This document shows, piece by piece, positions 30,632 to 41,847 of a DNA stretch of 64,000 nucleotides. Below the pieces are notes generated by a model. It was not told the origin of the DNA. It did not search any database and saw nothing but the letters and a program-made list of their open reading frames with translations. The DNA comes from Powellomyces hirtus (lineage: Eukaryota; Chytridiomycota; Chytridiomycetes; Spizellomycetales; Powellomycetaceae), in assembly GCA_025526995.1 (NCBI GenBank), contig JAHLKG010000019.1, positions 186,001 to 250,000 on the forward strand, in the 5' to 3' direction. Position 1 is the first letter of the stretch. Each line of letters starts with the position of its first letter. Position numbers and translations under genes: made by a program.

Positions 30632-31813
30632 ATGCAGGTTAACGAAGACGCCCTCCAACCTGCCGAATCCCAATCGCAGTCCAAAAATCTCCTGGCTTGT
30701 TTCGCCGAGCTCGGCAATACCTGGCAAACCTATACCGGGATCCAAGCGCAGTGGATCCGGCTCTTTCCTTCGCACCGACGACGGCGGGACACAAGTGAAA
30801 CCGACCACAGCAATAGCGATTTGACAAGTCCAATCCGCAACATGGTTAACATCTGGAACAGTGTGGCCCGCAAACATCGATTGGGCGTGGTCCGGCACGA
30901 CGACGAGTATGATGGTGATGGATGTCGGAGAGACTCGTTTCACCGCGTGTGCCATCGTACAGGGGATAAGTATAAAGCGGGGCATCGGTTATCGGAATAT
31001 CGTATTGAACCGTCGTTTGCTGCGGTGGCCTTGAGGAGGAGGGAGGATAGTGCGTGGGAATGTCCACCGGCTGTGGTGCCGAAACCGGCATTTGGGAAAA
31101 CCGTTTCAGCGACTTCTCCGCGCTCTATGAGCAATTCCTTGGTACTGCGGAATCGGATAGCACCTGCGTATATGGCGCTGCGCGATGATCCGCATCGGGC
31201 CCACCAGCCGATGCCAGCATCACCGTTTATTCAGGACTGTCCTGTTCATGGCCCGATTCTGCATCATCATATTCCGCATGGCCATTTTTGCCGAGCCACG
31301 GTTAGCGCGATGCCGCGGCACTTGCGGGAAATGCCCAGCTTCCACGATCTTGCCCCTGATGCAGGAGGCTTAATGTGGCTGAAAACGGGTTCTGCTCCGC
31401 CATCAGTAACCGACGCCGTAGGCGCACCATCGACAGCTCCATCATCCTTGATGGATTCTTACGACTGGAGTGCCACATTCACAATGGAGGATTTGATGAG
31501 CACCACCGAAACCCCATCGTCACCGTCATCGTCATCAACTCAAAGCATGCAGAGACCCAACCTAGAACTCCACAACCACCACCACCATCAGCACATCCAT
31601 CACCACCACCATCTCAACAGCACTCTCGGCGCACTTTCACCCATTGAAGACGAAGACATTACCAATGTCTTGAGAGATCTCGACGTCTGGGCCGCTGCCC
31701 ATCCGCATTTGGTAAACACACCCTTCACCCTCGATTTCTTCAATACGCCGGGGCCTCCAGATGATCCGCATACGTCCGAAGCCAGCAACACCCACGAAGC
31801 CATGAACATGTGA
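30632..31813 (+). CDS. unknown His-rich protein
   Basis: This single open frame of 393 codons has no family I recognise. The N-terminal third is charged, and the middle is rich in Pro and His (HGPILHHHIPHGHF). A Ser/Thr-rich low-complexity stretch follows, then a run of His (about residues 316-332), then an acidic Leu-containing segment (EDEDITNVLRDLDVW). There is no signal peptide or membrane helix. The His tract could bind metal, or the acidic segment could be an activation-type region; both are speculation. It starts at the first ATG after the divergent promoter. Confidence 0.6.
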   Translation: MQVNEDALQPAESQSQSKNLLACFAELGNTWQTYTGIQAQWIRLFPSHRRRRDTSETDHSNSDLTSPIRNMVNIWNSVARKHRLGVVRHDDEYDGDGCRRDSFHRVCHRTGDKYKAGHRLSEYRIEPSFAAVALRRREDSAWECPPAVVPKPAFGKTVSATSPRSMSNSLVLRNRIAPAYMALRDDPHRAHQPMPASPFIQDCPVHGPILHHHIPHGHFCRATVSAMPRHLREMPSFHDLAPDAGGLMWLKTGSAPPSVTDAVGAPSTAPSSLMDSYDWSATFTMEDLMSTTETPSSPSSSSTQSMQRPNLELHNHHHHQHIHHHHHLNSTLGALSPIEDEDITNVLRDLDVWAAAHPHLVNTPFTLDFFNTPGPPDDPHTSEASNTHEAMNM

Positions 31814-32462
31814 TTAAACTTTTTACTCCGCTGCTTAGTTAGAGACCGACGGATGGACGACGGACTCGACATGACGCGCGAAACCGTCTGAGAAGGGACA
31901 ATTCATCGCGAGCACACTTCCTAACGCAAGCTAATCGTCTAGAGAACATGTCAAGTGCTGCCATAGTTCAACTTTTAGTTCACCTGTCAATTACCCCTCA
32001 ACACATTCAGTTAAACTCCTAATGACATGGACATTCAAAAGATGGCTAGGCGAAAAAGAAAACAGCTCAAGTGTTCTTCCTGACAACCTCGGAAACATAT
32101 CTTGGCGTCTACTGCTCTCTGGGACTGGAGAGTTTACGGGTACTATGGATAGTAATTGATGGTATCATGCCCGCAGAAAACAACAACGGACACTTGAGCC
32201 ATCCATACGGAGGATGGACAAAGTCACGGCCGACCAAAGTGGTTCACATGCTCTCAATACCCATGTCCACTGTGCGGAAGACTCGAGGAGGCCTGTGTAA
32301 TATACTATTGACAGACAGATACATCCTCAATAATGACGTCCTCGTCTTGAATGCTATTGATAAGAACGATGAGTGCTGCGCCACATCCAACATGGAACGC
32401 GCATCGGAACTTGCTTCACCAACTGTCGAAATCCTCCTCCACCACCCTCGTTCGCAAACAAG
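31814..32462. other. intergenic
   Basis: 649 bp. A 221-codon open frame over 32071-32736 has no coding character and overlaps the AlkB-like relic in another frame. I see no gene. Confidence 0.4.
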
Positions 32463-32740
32463 ATGGATAGCCAATACCTTCCCTTATTTCTCTCAGAGAG
32501 CGATGCCGATCGCTTCCTCTCACACTTACAAAACGAACTGGTGTTTCTGGACAGGGCCAGCATTCCCTGGCACATCTATTGAAAATCCGGGCCTTATCCT
32601 CGATCTACGGGGACGTCGAGGCGAGTGCTATTCATCATGGGACCTTGTACGAATGCCTTATTCAAACACGGTGAAAATGCCACCGCCGCGCGCGAAACCC
32701 CCATCAGCCTGGCGTTCCGAAACATCAAGCCCATGAGGGA
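32463..32740 (+). pseudogene. AlkB-like 2OG-Fe(II) oxygenase relic
   Basis: ATG 32463 begins YLPLFLSESDADRFLSHLQNEL, which resembles the N-terminal helix of AlkB-like dioxygenases, and runs into a TGA about 40 codons later. In the same frame past the stop, 32638-32740 reads MGPCTNALFKHGEN, then ETPISLAFRNIKPM, resembling the C-terminal strand region (ISLTFR) of the same family. The middle, which should carry the iron-binding HxD and about 100 residues, is absent. It is probably a deleted, inactive copy. The assignment rests on two short matches by eye. Confidence 0.4.
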
Positions 32741-32751
32741 AGCGCCGCGTC

Positions 32752-32905
32752 CTATTAACGTAGGAAAACAGAAGAGCGTTCTGGCACTTGAGCTAAGGCG
32801 ACGCGCCGGGTCATATTGTGATGTAGAAAAACAGAACAGATAGTCATGTGAAGCTAAGGCGATGTGTCGAGTCGTATTGTACCGTAGGGAAACAGTACAG
32901 TCTGC
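32752..32905. repeat. degenerate tandem repeat, about 62-bp period
   Basis: The units share TATT...GTAGG/AAAACAG and GAGCTAAGGCGA...CGGGTC. The second copy starts near 32814 and a third, partial copy near 32874. They diverge by roughly a quarter of positions. Confidence 0.6.
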
Positions 32906-33284
32906 CAGTTCGTCGTACAACAAACTCCTTTCGGTACCTCTTAATAAGAATGCCTGTTGCGACAACCTTGAGCCGTCCTCCCACTGGCGTCAAAAGCGGG
33001 GTCCAGACCATGTTCACAACTACCAATTGTTTGATGTCGCTTCCGATTGTCCAAGCATGGAGATACAGAAGGGAAAGCAAACGAAAGCCAGTGTACGACA
33101 ATGTCTAAGGAGCCCGATTACGGCACCGCAAGAAATTCACGAGGGATGTAATTCAAGGGTCTGTTATGTAGAGAGAACGAGGCAAGATGAGCGACGGTTC
33201 AACATGAATTTGGTTCCATTCAACAGAAATAGTGCGCCATCAGGGAATTGTAGTTTAAGTTGCCAACACGATGTGTCTCTGGAC
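32906..33284. other. intergenic
   Basis: 379 bp with no supported gene or RNA. Confidence 0.4.
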
Positions 33285-33958
33285 TCAAGGATCATCACTG
33301 GCAATCTCCAAATCTAGCTAAAGGTGTCGTCAACTTACATGGCGATGCTGGACCGATCAAACCTTCGTAGAGTTCTCGCCCAGCGACGAAGGCATAGATT
33401 AGAATCTATCATCTGAAGAATGGGCAAGCCTGCATTAGTGAAATGCAATAAGAACAAATCCCATATTTCGTTTGCTCAGGAAGGAGATCCTTTGGGACTT
33501 CTCAACGATCTTGGTGTATAAAATATGATCCTCATACCCGAAGGTCAGGATTCGAGTTTTTTATCATCATCGAAGTCCCGGATCTCCCTTTCCAAAGCAC
33601 TTCCTCAACAAGGACTTGGCGGGGGTGATTCTGCTGGACATACCTGGCGTTGATGGGCAGCATCAGCCCGTCGAAGGACCTCGTTCTTTGCAAGGAATTT
33701 AACAAGAATGAAAGCGTCTGTCGAGTCAAAAATCGGAAGAAAAGTAAAAATAACTGTGGCGCAGCAACCAGCCACATTTGCTGGTGGCACAGTATTGGTT
33801 CGCTGGTTCCAGTATAGAACACGTGCGTCATCAAAGGGCAATCCAAGCGTGTGGCGTTGGACGTTTAGATTAAGCGTGAGGTTCATGCTTGCCTTGCCGT
33901 TTCCGCCGCGTTCCGAACTGCCCATCCGGAAAGGCCTACGGGGGAGAGTGTCAGACAA
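33285..33958 (-). CDS. small unknown protein, three exons
   Basis: Exons 33644-33958, 33339-33405 and 33285-33313 join in phase to 136 residues. The donor and acceptor sites are GTATGT/TAG and GTAAGT/TAG. Exon 1 has an amphipathic strand pattern (MNLTLNLNVQ) and a hydrophobic stretch (CCATVIFTFLPIF). The last two exons give IYAFVAGRELYEGLIG and LEIASDDP. I do not recognise a family. The 238-nt first intron could hide a further exon. It is divergent from eIF4E with about 190 bp between starts, which supports a real promoter here. Confidence 0.5.
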
Positions 33959-34149
33959 AAGTGAAAGTGAATAGAGCGAAAAAAGAGAGAAGAGGGTGGG
34001 AGCATATCAATATCGAAAAGGAATACTCAAGAAAAGACGTTGTTCACGAAAAACGGCATTCGATAGCCATCTCTTCCCCAAGCGTGTTCCCACTTCACCC
34101 CGGTCTCATTCCCATCATCACCGACTTCCCATCACGTCAAAGCCCCAAT

Positions 34150-34920
34150 ATGACGTCCGATCCGGTTTCAGACGCCACCGTTTCTCGGATGAAGCTTGAG
34201 GCCCCTTCCGCCGCACCCGGTGGTCGCCAAGATGACACCGCAAATCCAGACTCGCATGTCAAGACAGTGTTCCACGACCCCATCCACTTCAACGTCAAGC
34301 ACCCTCTCCAACGGCGATGGACGTTGTTTTTTGACAACCCGCAGGAAAAGTCTGGGATGCACAACTGGGAAATGAACGTCAAGAGCATTGTGACGTTCGA
34401 TACGGTTGAAGACTTTTGGGGGGTGTACAATAACGTGCTGAATGCATCACAGCTGGGAGCTGGGTGCAACTACCATCTCTTCAAGGAGGGTGTCAGGCCT
34501 GCTTGGGAGGACCCGGCGAACGTGAACGGGGGGAAATGGGTTACAGTCTTGCCAAAGACCAGGAGGGCGGAACTGGATCGCATGTGGATGGAAACGGTAA
34601 GGGGAGGCAGCGCAATGGCGGTTGGTCTACGCGCTCTGTTGACTTACGTTGTGGTGCCAATACAGATCCTTGGCGTCGTTGGAGAAACTTTCCCAAAGTC
34701 GGATGAGATCTGCGGCGTCGTCATGTCCATTCGGATAAAGCAAGACCGGCTCTCGCTGTGGACCAAAACCGCTTTGGACGCAGAAGCCACCAAAGCCGCT
34801 GGTCAGCATTGGAAAAAGATCTTGAACTTTGAGGAAATGGAGAGGATTGGGTACCAGGCGCACTCGGATGCTCTGCGGCAAGATTCAAGTTACTTCAATG
34901 ACGACATGTACTCGGTCTGA
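34150..34920 (+). CDS. eIF4E: mRNA cap-binding factor eIF4E
   Basis: Two exons (34150-34596, 34666-34920) give 233 residues. eIF4E binds the 5' cap and recruits eIF4G for translation. Cap-stacking and contact residues are seen in HPLQRRWTLFFDNP, MHNWEMN and RPAWEDPANVNGGKW. The eIF4G-binding surface is VEDFWGVYNN. The C-terminus has ICGVVMSIRIKQDRLSLWTK. The 69-nt intron is a multiple of three without stops, so the frame reads through it; excision restores the normal spacing. The N-terminal 45 residues are unstructured. The frame is open upstream to 33889, but ATG 34150 best fits family length. Confidence 0.93.
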   Translation: MTSDPVSDATVSRMKLEAPSAAPGGRQDDTANPDSHVKTVFHDPIHFNVKHPLQRRWTLFFDNPQEKSGMHNWEMNVKSIVTFDTVEDFWGVYNNVLNASQLGAGCNYHLFKEGVRPAWEDPANVNGGKWVTVLPKTRRAELDRMWMETVRGGSAMAVGLRALLTYVVVPIQILGVVGETFPKSDEICGVVMSIRIKQDRLSLWTKTALDAEATKAAGQHWKKILNFEEMERIGYQAHSDALRQDSSYFNDDMYSV

Positions 34921-35398
34921 GGGCGCCGTCGAGAATGATTCTCCGCGACATTATGCTCACACGAAGATGATTCTGGATCGAGCAGAATCACTCCTGATGA
35001 GCATACACATTCCTTCAGCGGTCAGATTCACACGTGCTGTCAAGAGAGCAATAAGGTTGCACCTATTGTCGTGCAAGTGCTGCACGGCCATCTGTTCGAC
35101 CGCCACCTTGTCCTCGCACAGACCACATGCATATCCCGTGAAGAGAGAGCAGAGGCATTGAAAAACAATTGTACTTGATCAAGACTGTGCCAGGCCATTC
35201 ACGCCGCCCTTTCTTTGTGCACATAAGAAATCTTAAAACAAGCATTGCTTTGATCCCTCTTAGAGTATCAGTGAAGATTACTTTGACGCAAAGGCGCAGG
35301 ACACTGTCCGGTGTGGGATATCTGTACGAGTTGCATGTCCATCATGTGTGGGGCGATCTACAAAGTCAATCACCCGCGCGGCAGTTATCTCGGATAAG
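34921..35398. other. intergenic, convergent 3' ends
   Basis: 478 bp between eIF4E and the next minus-strand gene. No feature seen. Confidence 0.45.
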
Positions 35399-36643
35399 CT
35401 AAGAAGAGTGTGAGCTCCCAAGAGGGTCTGATGCGGTATGGTCAGTAGTTGCGGGTTCCGGTCCGACCTCTGGCGGAGTGGTAAACCCCTGCTCTGTCCC
35501 TCCATCCAGATCTGATGTTTGTCGTGATAAGGCCTCTGGTTGCGGCTGGCTATCAATAACACGCACTGCGGTAGAAACAGGCTGGTGTCGCGGAGAAGAG
35601 GCGGTCTGATATTGACTGAAGATGAAGATTGCGACGAACGGGTTAGAACTTTGATAAGAAAGGCAAAAAAGACAACTCTCAAACAAAAAGCTCTAATTAA
35701 TCGCGAATCCCGCCCTACCCGAATCCTTCATCGTCAGCAGGCAAACCATCATCTAGTGGCGCTGCAAATGACGAGCCGAAGGCAGCGGCAGCAGAGGCAG
35801 CGCTGCTGGCACTTGCACTAGTGCGTTTTTTGGGTCGAAAGGAGGTGAAGGTGGTCATGGGCCGCGCGGCGGGGAATTTGGGAGTTTGTTCGGATTGAGT
35901 TGGGGATTGGGATCGGGTGGACGCTGTGACCGCGGTCTGTGTGATTGAAGACGCCGGCGCAGGCACCGATTCAGTCTGCCCTTCGGAGAGGAATGCGGCA
36001 AGGGGATCATTGGGATCAATGTGCTCTGGCGATGTAGGCGCCGAAACCGCCTGATCGCTCGACGCACTCGGAGATGCCTGTGGCGGCGGTTGTTGTGAGC
36101 GAGGCTAAATTAAAGTTCAGCTCCGTCAATCCAAGATGCACAAAGACGCGGGGGACGCATGCGACAAGTCCTTTTCCCAACCTGCTCGTGTATAAAACTC
36201 GTTATCCGCCGGATCTGCTCATTACTCATCAATTCTGCGTCCTCCTCGTGTCTCAAAAACTCGTCGTTGTTCATCCCATGATGGTGATGGTGGTGACTGG
36301 GCGGCATGGGCCCCGGAACGAGCTCACCCTGGTCACCATCCGTCGGGACCGCTTGGTAGCCACCCACTCTAAATCCTCCGCTCGGGATGAGACTGCCGCC
36401 AACGCTTTGTCTCCGCAGGCGGAATAGCGCAGCTATACGGTTCCACAGCGCGGTGCTTGGTCGCGGCCCGCCGCCAAAAGCTCCGTTGGGGCCGTGTGGA
36501 TCGTTCAGCAGGTTCTCAAACTCCAAGTCGTCGATCTCATCATAGTCAAATGTCAGCTGTGATGGAAGCCCGCGACTGGCGCCGTTGGCCCAGCTTGAAT
36601 TGGGACAACAGGTCGCGGCAGTGGCGGACGGACAGTTTCCCAT
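35399..36643 (-). CDS. putative N-myristoylated unknown protein
   Basis: Exons 36182-36643, 35719-36104 and 35399-35615 give 354 residues. The start MGNCPSATAATCC fits a Gly2 myristoylation signal with adjacent palmitoylatable Cys, suggesting membrane attachment. Then come an acidic segment (DYDEIDDLEFENLLND), a His run, and a helical stretch (NNDEFLRHEEDAELMSNEQI). Long Pro/Ser/Thr/Ala-rich low-complexity regions contain EHIDPNDPLAAFLSEGQ. If the second intron is not removed, the protein stops at 35715 after 283 residues; the donor GTAGGG overlaps that stop. I do not recognise the family. Confidence 0.55.
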
Positions 36644-38030
36644 TGTCACAAATTGATGCTTTCCTATGCAAATATAAGTATTCTCCCGCGAACGGTAGAT
36701 TCCTTCAGGCTGCGGTAGCGGGTTGATGCCCGTCGGCGGAGGGGTGTGGTTGGTGTTTTGTGAAGCAATTTCCTTTGAATGCATCGTCATCAACAGGTCT
36801 CACGCGAGCCATGATTATCACGTGACATGCACTGTCGCCAAATCCGTTTTCCGTTTAGGTCGTTTTGTTGGGACCTACACACTGCGCCATACTGACGCTT
36901 GCCGATCCTTAAATGTTGACGCTAATCCAAAGCGATTGAAAATCAACCGCGGGGCGCCATTTCTGCAAGCCGCTGTGAATTGTGTGCAAAGTTCTGCTTT
37001 TTAGTCCCTTTCTAGTCGGATAGAAAATCGCGTGGTACGGCTTCGAAAGGTTTCTGCCACGGGCACGCCTATCCGACCAGAAAGGACCAGAAATCAGAAC
37101 TCGGTCTTTGCAAATCCTCTGGATGCTTTATCATTAGATTACGGGGGTTCAAATCAACTCGGATCCTCAGAATCTGGACACCACGGAGCCAAGGAACTCA
37201 AATTGGAGGGTCTCTTCGGGGCCAAAAGGAAAGGCGCAAAACCACTGATTTGCCGGCTCAGCATCGGGCCCTGACCGCCAAATGGTGATTTCCAGGGATT
37301 AGCGGTATCTACAAGTGTGTTATCGGATACCCGGCGGCAATTACTCATGCAGCGCCCCCAATTGCAAAGAAACTGCGCAGATGGGGAGTCCAAGTGAAAA
37401 GAAAAACAACGGAGGGGTTTCCCAAAAGTGGGGCTTGACCAAGAAGGGTCGAAGGGACGCGCCTTCGATGTGGCTGGGGAACACGCGTCGTGACTCATGC
37501 ATGCGGTGTGCTCTTTTTGACGGAGCGGGGCTAGTCAATATCGGAACACCGCAACGGAGAGACTGTTTGCACGGGACCCAATGAGAGGGACAGCAATGTA
37601 TATATTACTACATGCTATATCAGCCAGATTATGAATATCAAGGAAGTGCTAAGGGAGACAGACATTTGAGGAGACCAAGGGAGGCAGTTATTGGATAGCC
37701 GGTCTTGATGCCGGCCCAAGGGTGGAGTCTGGACCGACTCTTCAGACCCTACAAATCCTTCCTTCGGATGTAGGCCCTTACCAGCAGATGAATGGCGTGA
37801 AAACCACTAGCCGTGAAAAGCTAGCATGATAAATGATACTGCGTTGAAGGGGGGGGGGGGGGGAAGAAAAAAATAATAGTCACGCCAATTTGTCCCAATA
37901 CATATACCAGCTAGGAACATTTGTCTTCCCTCCAAAACGTCCGTTTAGTCGCGTTCCTCGGTGCGTTCCGTCATACTTTGCCAATCTTCCCACGCACCTC
38001 CCACGTTGCTGCCATCCCCCCGATTTTCCG
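36644..38030. other. long divergent intergenic region
   Basis: 1387 bp between two divergent starts. It contains a run of 15 G (37849-37863) and a short hairpin (CTAG...CTAG) just before it. I see no gene or tRNA. It probably holds two promoters. Confidence 0.45.
37849..37863. repeat. G15 homopolymer
   Basis: Uninterrupted run of 15 G on the plus strand. Its length is likely polymorphic or error-prone. Confidence 0.9.
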
Positions 38031-39291
38031 ATGCAGTCGTTGCGTCAGACTATCGATACTCTTTCCCAAACGAGCGCCGTAGCACCACTAGCCTCCCCAG
38101 AGCTTACCACTATCGCTGAGCGGAGCTATTGTGACGCCTCGGAAGAAGACTTCCCATCGATGAGCGGGACGGGTTATTTTGATACCATTCATTACATTGT
38201 ACGTTGCGATTTTTCACAGCTTTGCGTTGCCGTGCAAGATCAAGTGTAACTGAATGGATATGGGCATTCTTTTGAAGAGCGGAGCAACAGACCACTTCAG
38301 TCAAGCCCGCACGCCGTCTGTCGGATGCCTTTCTTCACCGTATTATGCGGCGTATCCCCATCCCACACCACCGACGTACTTTCCTTATCAGCAGCACTTG
38401 CACACGCCAGAGCCTACCTCCGACGGTCATTCACAGCTAGGGTGGTGCCAGCCGGATTCTCAAGGCTTCGCGGTTCCAGTTTTGCCCACCCCTCCTGTGC
38501 TCACTCCTCCTTGGACGGATGTGCCAACCTTCACAAATCAGCGGATCCCACATCCGCCGCCCCTTCAACCATTCAAGCCGCAGCCATACCGCTATTTACC
38601 AATCCATTCGGCGCCCGCGTTTGAAGCGAAGCCACTTCTTACGCCCAGGCCAGGCGCGTTCTCATCACCCTCGTCACTTCCGTTGACGCCATCGGAGTAC
38701 TGGTTTCCCACTTTGCCTTGCGCGTATGACGAGCAGGCTTACACGTCTGACAAATCCAAGCCAGCTGACCCTCCCATTTTCGAGACCGTTTTGCTGCCGT
38801 CTACAAATATCCCGCCCGTTGCAGCTCCCGATGAAGCAGCAAGTAACTCGACGTGTTCCGCTGCTGATCAGTCTGACGAGCTTCATGAACTCGACACGAG
38901 CAGGGCATCTTCATCGTTGCCAATACCGCCAACGGACGAAGCCGAGCTTGAGCTTGAGTCGGCGTTATCATCATCGGAAGATAGCAGCTCCTCTCCCGAA
39001 CCCGTATTCCAATGTCCCACCTGCTCTCGGACATTCGCCCGACGCCAAAACCTCATATCGCATGCCAAAGTGCACGCGGCGAGCCGCCCTTACAATTGCG
39101 TCAAATGCACCAGGGCCTTTTCGCGCAAACATGATCTGCAACGACACATACGCAGCTTGCATCGTCTGGACCGCCCGTGGGCCTGTGAACGGTGCGGGAA
39201 AACCTTTGCTCGACGAGACGGCCAGAGACGACACGCGGATAGGAACGACGGAAGAGGCGCATGCTTCAACAAAAGACAGCGCTCGGCATGA
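38031..39291 (+). CDS. C2H2 zinc-finger protein, Crz1-like
   Basis: Exons 38031-38198 and 38278-39291 give 393 residues. The N-terminal two-thirds is Pro/Ser-rich and disordered. Three C-terminal fingers follow: FQCPTCSRTFARRQNLISH, then YNCVKCTRAFSRKHDLQRH, then a third beginning WACERCGKTFARRDGQRRH that ends as a C2HC variant. Finger order and helix residues (FARRQNL, FSRKHDL) resemble the calcineurin-responsive Crz1/Prz1 factors, which drive Ca2+ and stress genes. I found no clear calcineurin docking motif, so regulation by calcineurin is only inferred. A nuclear DNA-binding activator is the likely role. Confidence 0.8.
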
Positions 39292-40516
39292 GCACTTGGA
39301 TCTTCGCATTCTCTTCATTTCTCACTGACCACAATTTCCTCATCGCATATAGTCTGGAGCTTTGTTGCTCTGGATGTACGTGCTACTGTAAATATTGCCT
39401 TTGCCCGCTTTCAGACCCACATTGCAGCTATTCACCTTGATTGTCATTTCTGCCTATTCTTTGGCCATTTCTTTTTTTATTCCCTTGACTGTCTCTTAGT
39501 GGGATAGTTTAGAATTGTAACATATACTTCGCACTTGCTTTTTCCAATATATCCTGTTGAGCCAACAACATATCCTGGTAAGGCAAAATTGATTTACAAA
39601 ATGATTTACAACATCTTGTCGCTATTCCAAACCGATCAGTAAGCTGAACCGGCGGCCAATGAAACCTCGGGCTAGAGCAAGCATCGCCACCAATTCGTTT
39701 CCTTTGTAACAATGGTGCAATCCTTGACATCCACGAAACGCATGACGGGTTGTGCCCAGGCGCGTAGGTGGCTCAGCAAACACTCTGGGCGCCCTTCCGT
39801 ATGCCAAGGAAGGCTATCAGGATAGTTAAGAGTTATTTGAGGGTAATGTGAGGGTAGGTTTTCACGGTATTTGAGGGCGATCCGGAGTCGGGCTGACGTC
39901 AGCAAGCTCCGAAGCGTGATCGCGTTCGGGAAGTGTTGTAAGAGCCAAGCGTTGTTGAGTCACCATGGATCACAAACGCCAACCTCGTACGATCTATGTG
40001 GGAATCGCTCCGGCTGACTACATGAGGACGACAACGTCGTAGCGGGTACAGCTGTTCCTAAGTAGTAGATTGATGTAGAGGGCAATCATAATGTGCAAAT
40101 GTATGCGTAGGAAAGGTGCGTTGGCAATGTCTGGACTGCCTACAACACGGGCATTGTAGTTGTGGCTGTAATGTCAGATCCAAATCCGCATTTAGCGCAT
40201 TGCGGCAGCTCGACTTAACCCCCTCCGAATCACAGTTGGCGTGGTCTGCCTTCTGTTCCCCTTTCCCCACGTTGGGGAATCCCCGCGGACACAGTAGCTC
40301 GCCCACTGCCTTTTAACATCAGTCAGAAATACCGCTCTCAACCCGGCACTTCATCCAAACTCGTGCCTCGCTCATCATTTCAGCGCAATCGAGTCAATGC
40401 ATACAACGAAGTCTTTGTATCCTGATGACGGCACTTCAGATAGAGTATTATTCTGCCTAACGCGCCAATGTCCACTAACTACATGGTCTTTCAACTGTAT
40501 CTACAAGTATCCCCTG
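39292..40516. other. intergenic, convergent 3' ends
   Basis: 1225 bp. I read both strands and found no supported gene, tRNA or repeat. Confidence 0.45.
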
Positions 40517-41423
40517 CTACTTTTCCTCATCAGGCTTTGGCAATCGCTTCAGGACCTTTGCCGGGTTGCCCGCCACTACAGTGTACGGCTCTACATCTCT
40601 AGTCACTACGCTGCCCGCGCCTATGGTACAACCATTCCCGATTGTAATGCCCGGCAAGACCGTGCAGTTGCCGCCAAACCATACATCATCGCCAATCTAA
40701 GAATTAGCGGATGGACGTAAATCATATTCATAATAAATTAGACCCGGACGACGGGTGTAAGGGTGAATGGGTGTGATGACGTACCGTGATGGGTTTGCCG
40801 AGCTCGGGTCCCCAGTCTCGTCGCATTGCTGGGTCGAGAGGGTGTGTTGCGGAAAGGAGCGCGACGTTAGGACCGAATAGTCTGCGGACGAGAAAAGAGG
40901 TGGCATATGTAGGCAAATGTTCTCGGAGTGCAGTGCCGGATATGAAAGAGTGGCTTACACGTTGTCTCCGATGGTCACGCGACAAGTGTCCAGGATAATC
41001 ATGCCCCAGTTCTAGGACAAGAAGGAGACCATCAATCAAAGTTGCCGTGCAGACGGTTTCCCAACCGAGCGCTCACCATGAACACTTTATTTCCAATGAA
41101 CGTATTCACCCCCTGAACCAAACAAACGCGTTAAACCTCTCGCGCTGCCGACTTTCCTGGCGGCGCACTAGCAGTATGCCACGCCAACCTACATAATCCA
41201 CGCGAAACGGGCTCAAGATAGCTACATCGTCGCCCACACTTCCCAGCAGCGACTCCAAGATGGTTCTTCGCACAAGTTGGTCATCTTCGCCGTCTGCGCT
41301 GTTGTATTCTCTACACAACTTGGTTGCCTTTGCGCGCTTGGACATGAGCACGGGGTCGCTAGCAAGGTATAGGTCCCCTGCCAGCATCTTTTCTTCTTCG
41401 GTGCGTTCGCGGACGGATGTCAT
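40517..41423 (-). CDS. maltose/galactoside-type O-acetyltransferase
   Basis: Five exons (41193-41423, 41077-41112, 40959-41011, 40785-40881, 40517-40696) give 198 residues, the usual size of the NodL/LacA/Maa group. The N-terminal Mac domain reads [14 protein letters not shown]. The left-handed beta-helix follows, with [33 protein letters not shown] (catalytic His) and [16 protein letters not shown], ending [12 protein letters not shown]. It transfers acetyl from acetyl-CoA to a sugar hydroxyl; the sugar is unknown. Exon 2 is only 36 nt. Confidence 0.92.
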
Positions 41424-41847
41424 TTTTGGGTTGGTTGATGTAATGGAATTTCGTAGGGACCTGGGAAAGTTGCGCGTATCTGAGCGAAGGCCGTACCGCC
41501 ACATCGGATGACTCGGAAGCGACTGTGGCACGCAGCTAAGCCTCACTGCGCATCATGCTAGATAAGGCTTAAGGAAGCAGCCAATCGCAGCAAGTGGCTT
41601 ATCTTTTCTGTGCAATATAAAAATACCAATAATCCTCGAAACGTTCAAACCGTTCCTCCATCTTTTTTCGCCAATCGAATACACATAATGTAGAAAGGTG
41701 AGTTATGCGTGTTCATGTCGATTGAGCACTAGGATAGAAGAAAAACAGCGGAATGATGAATGTGAATCACCGAGATCATTTGAGGACAAACAAACATACA
41801 TGCATCACCATCTGACTTTGCTGAAAGACGAGCGCGGGGAATTTTCA
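41424..41847. other. intergenic
   Basis: 424 bp between the acetyltransferase start and the end of the next putative minus-strand gene. A small upstream frame is not supported. Confidence 0.4.

Noticed and set aside
32071..32736. 221-codon plus-strand frame
   Set aside because: It overlaps the AlkB-like relic in another frame and has no recognisable motif or upstream context.
37140..37170. T-loop-like GGGTTCAAATC suggesting a tRNA
   Set aside because: The flanking bases do not form a T stem and there is no acceptor stem or D arm.
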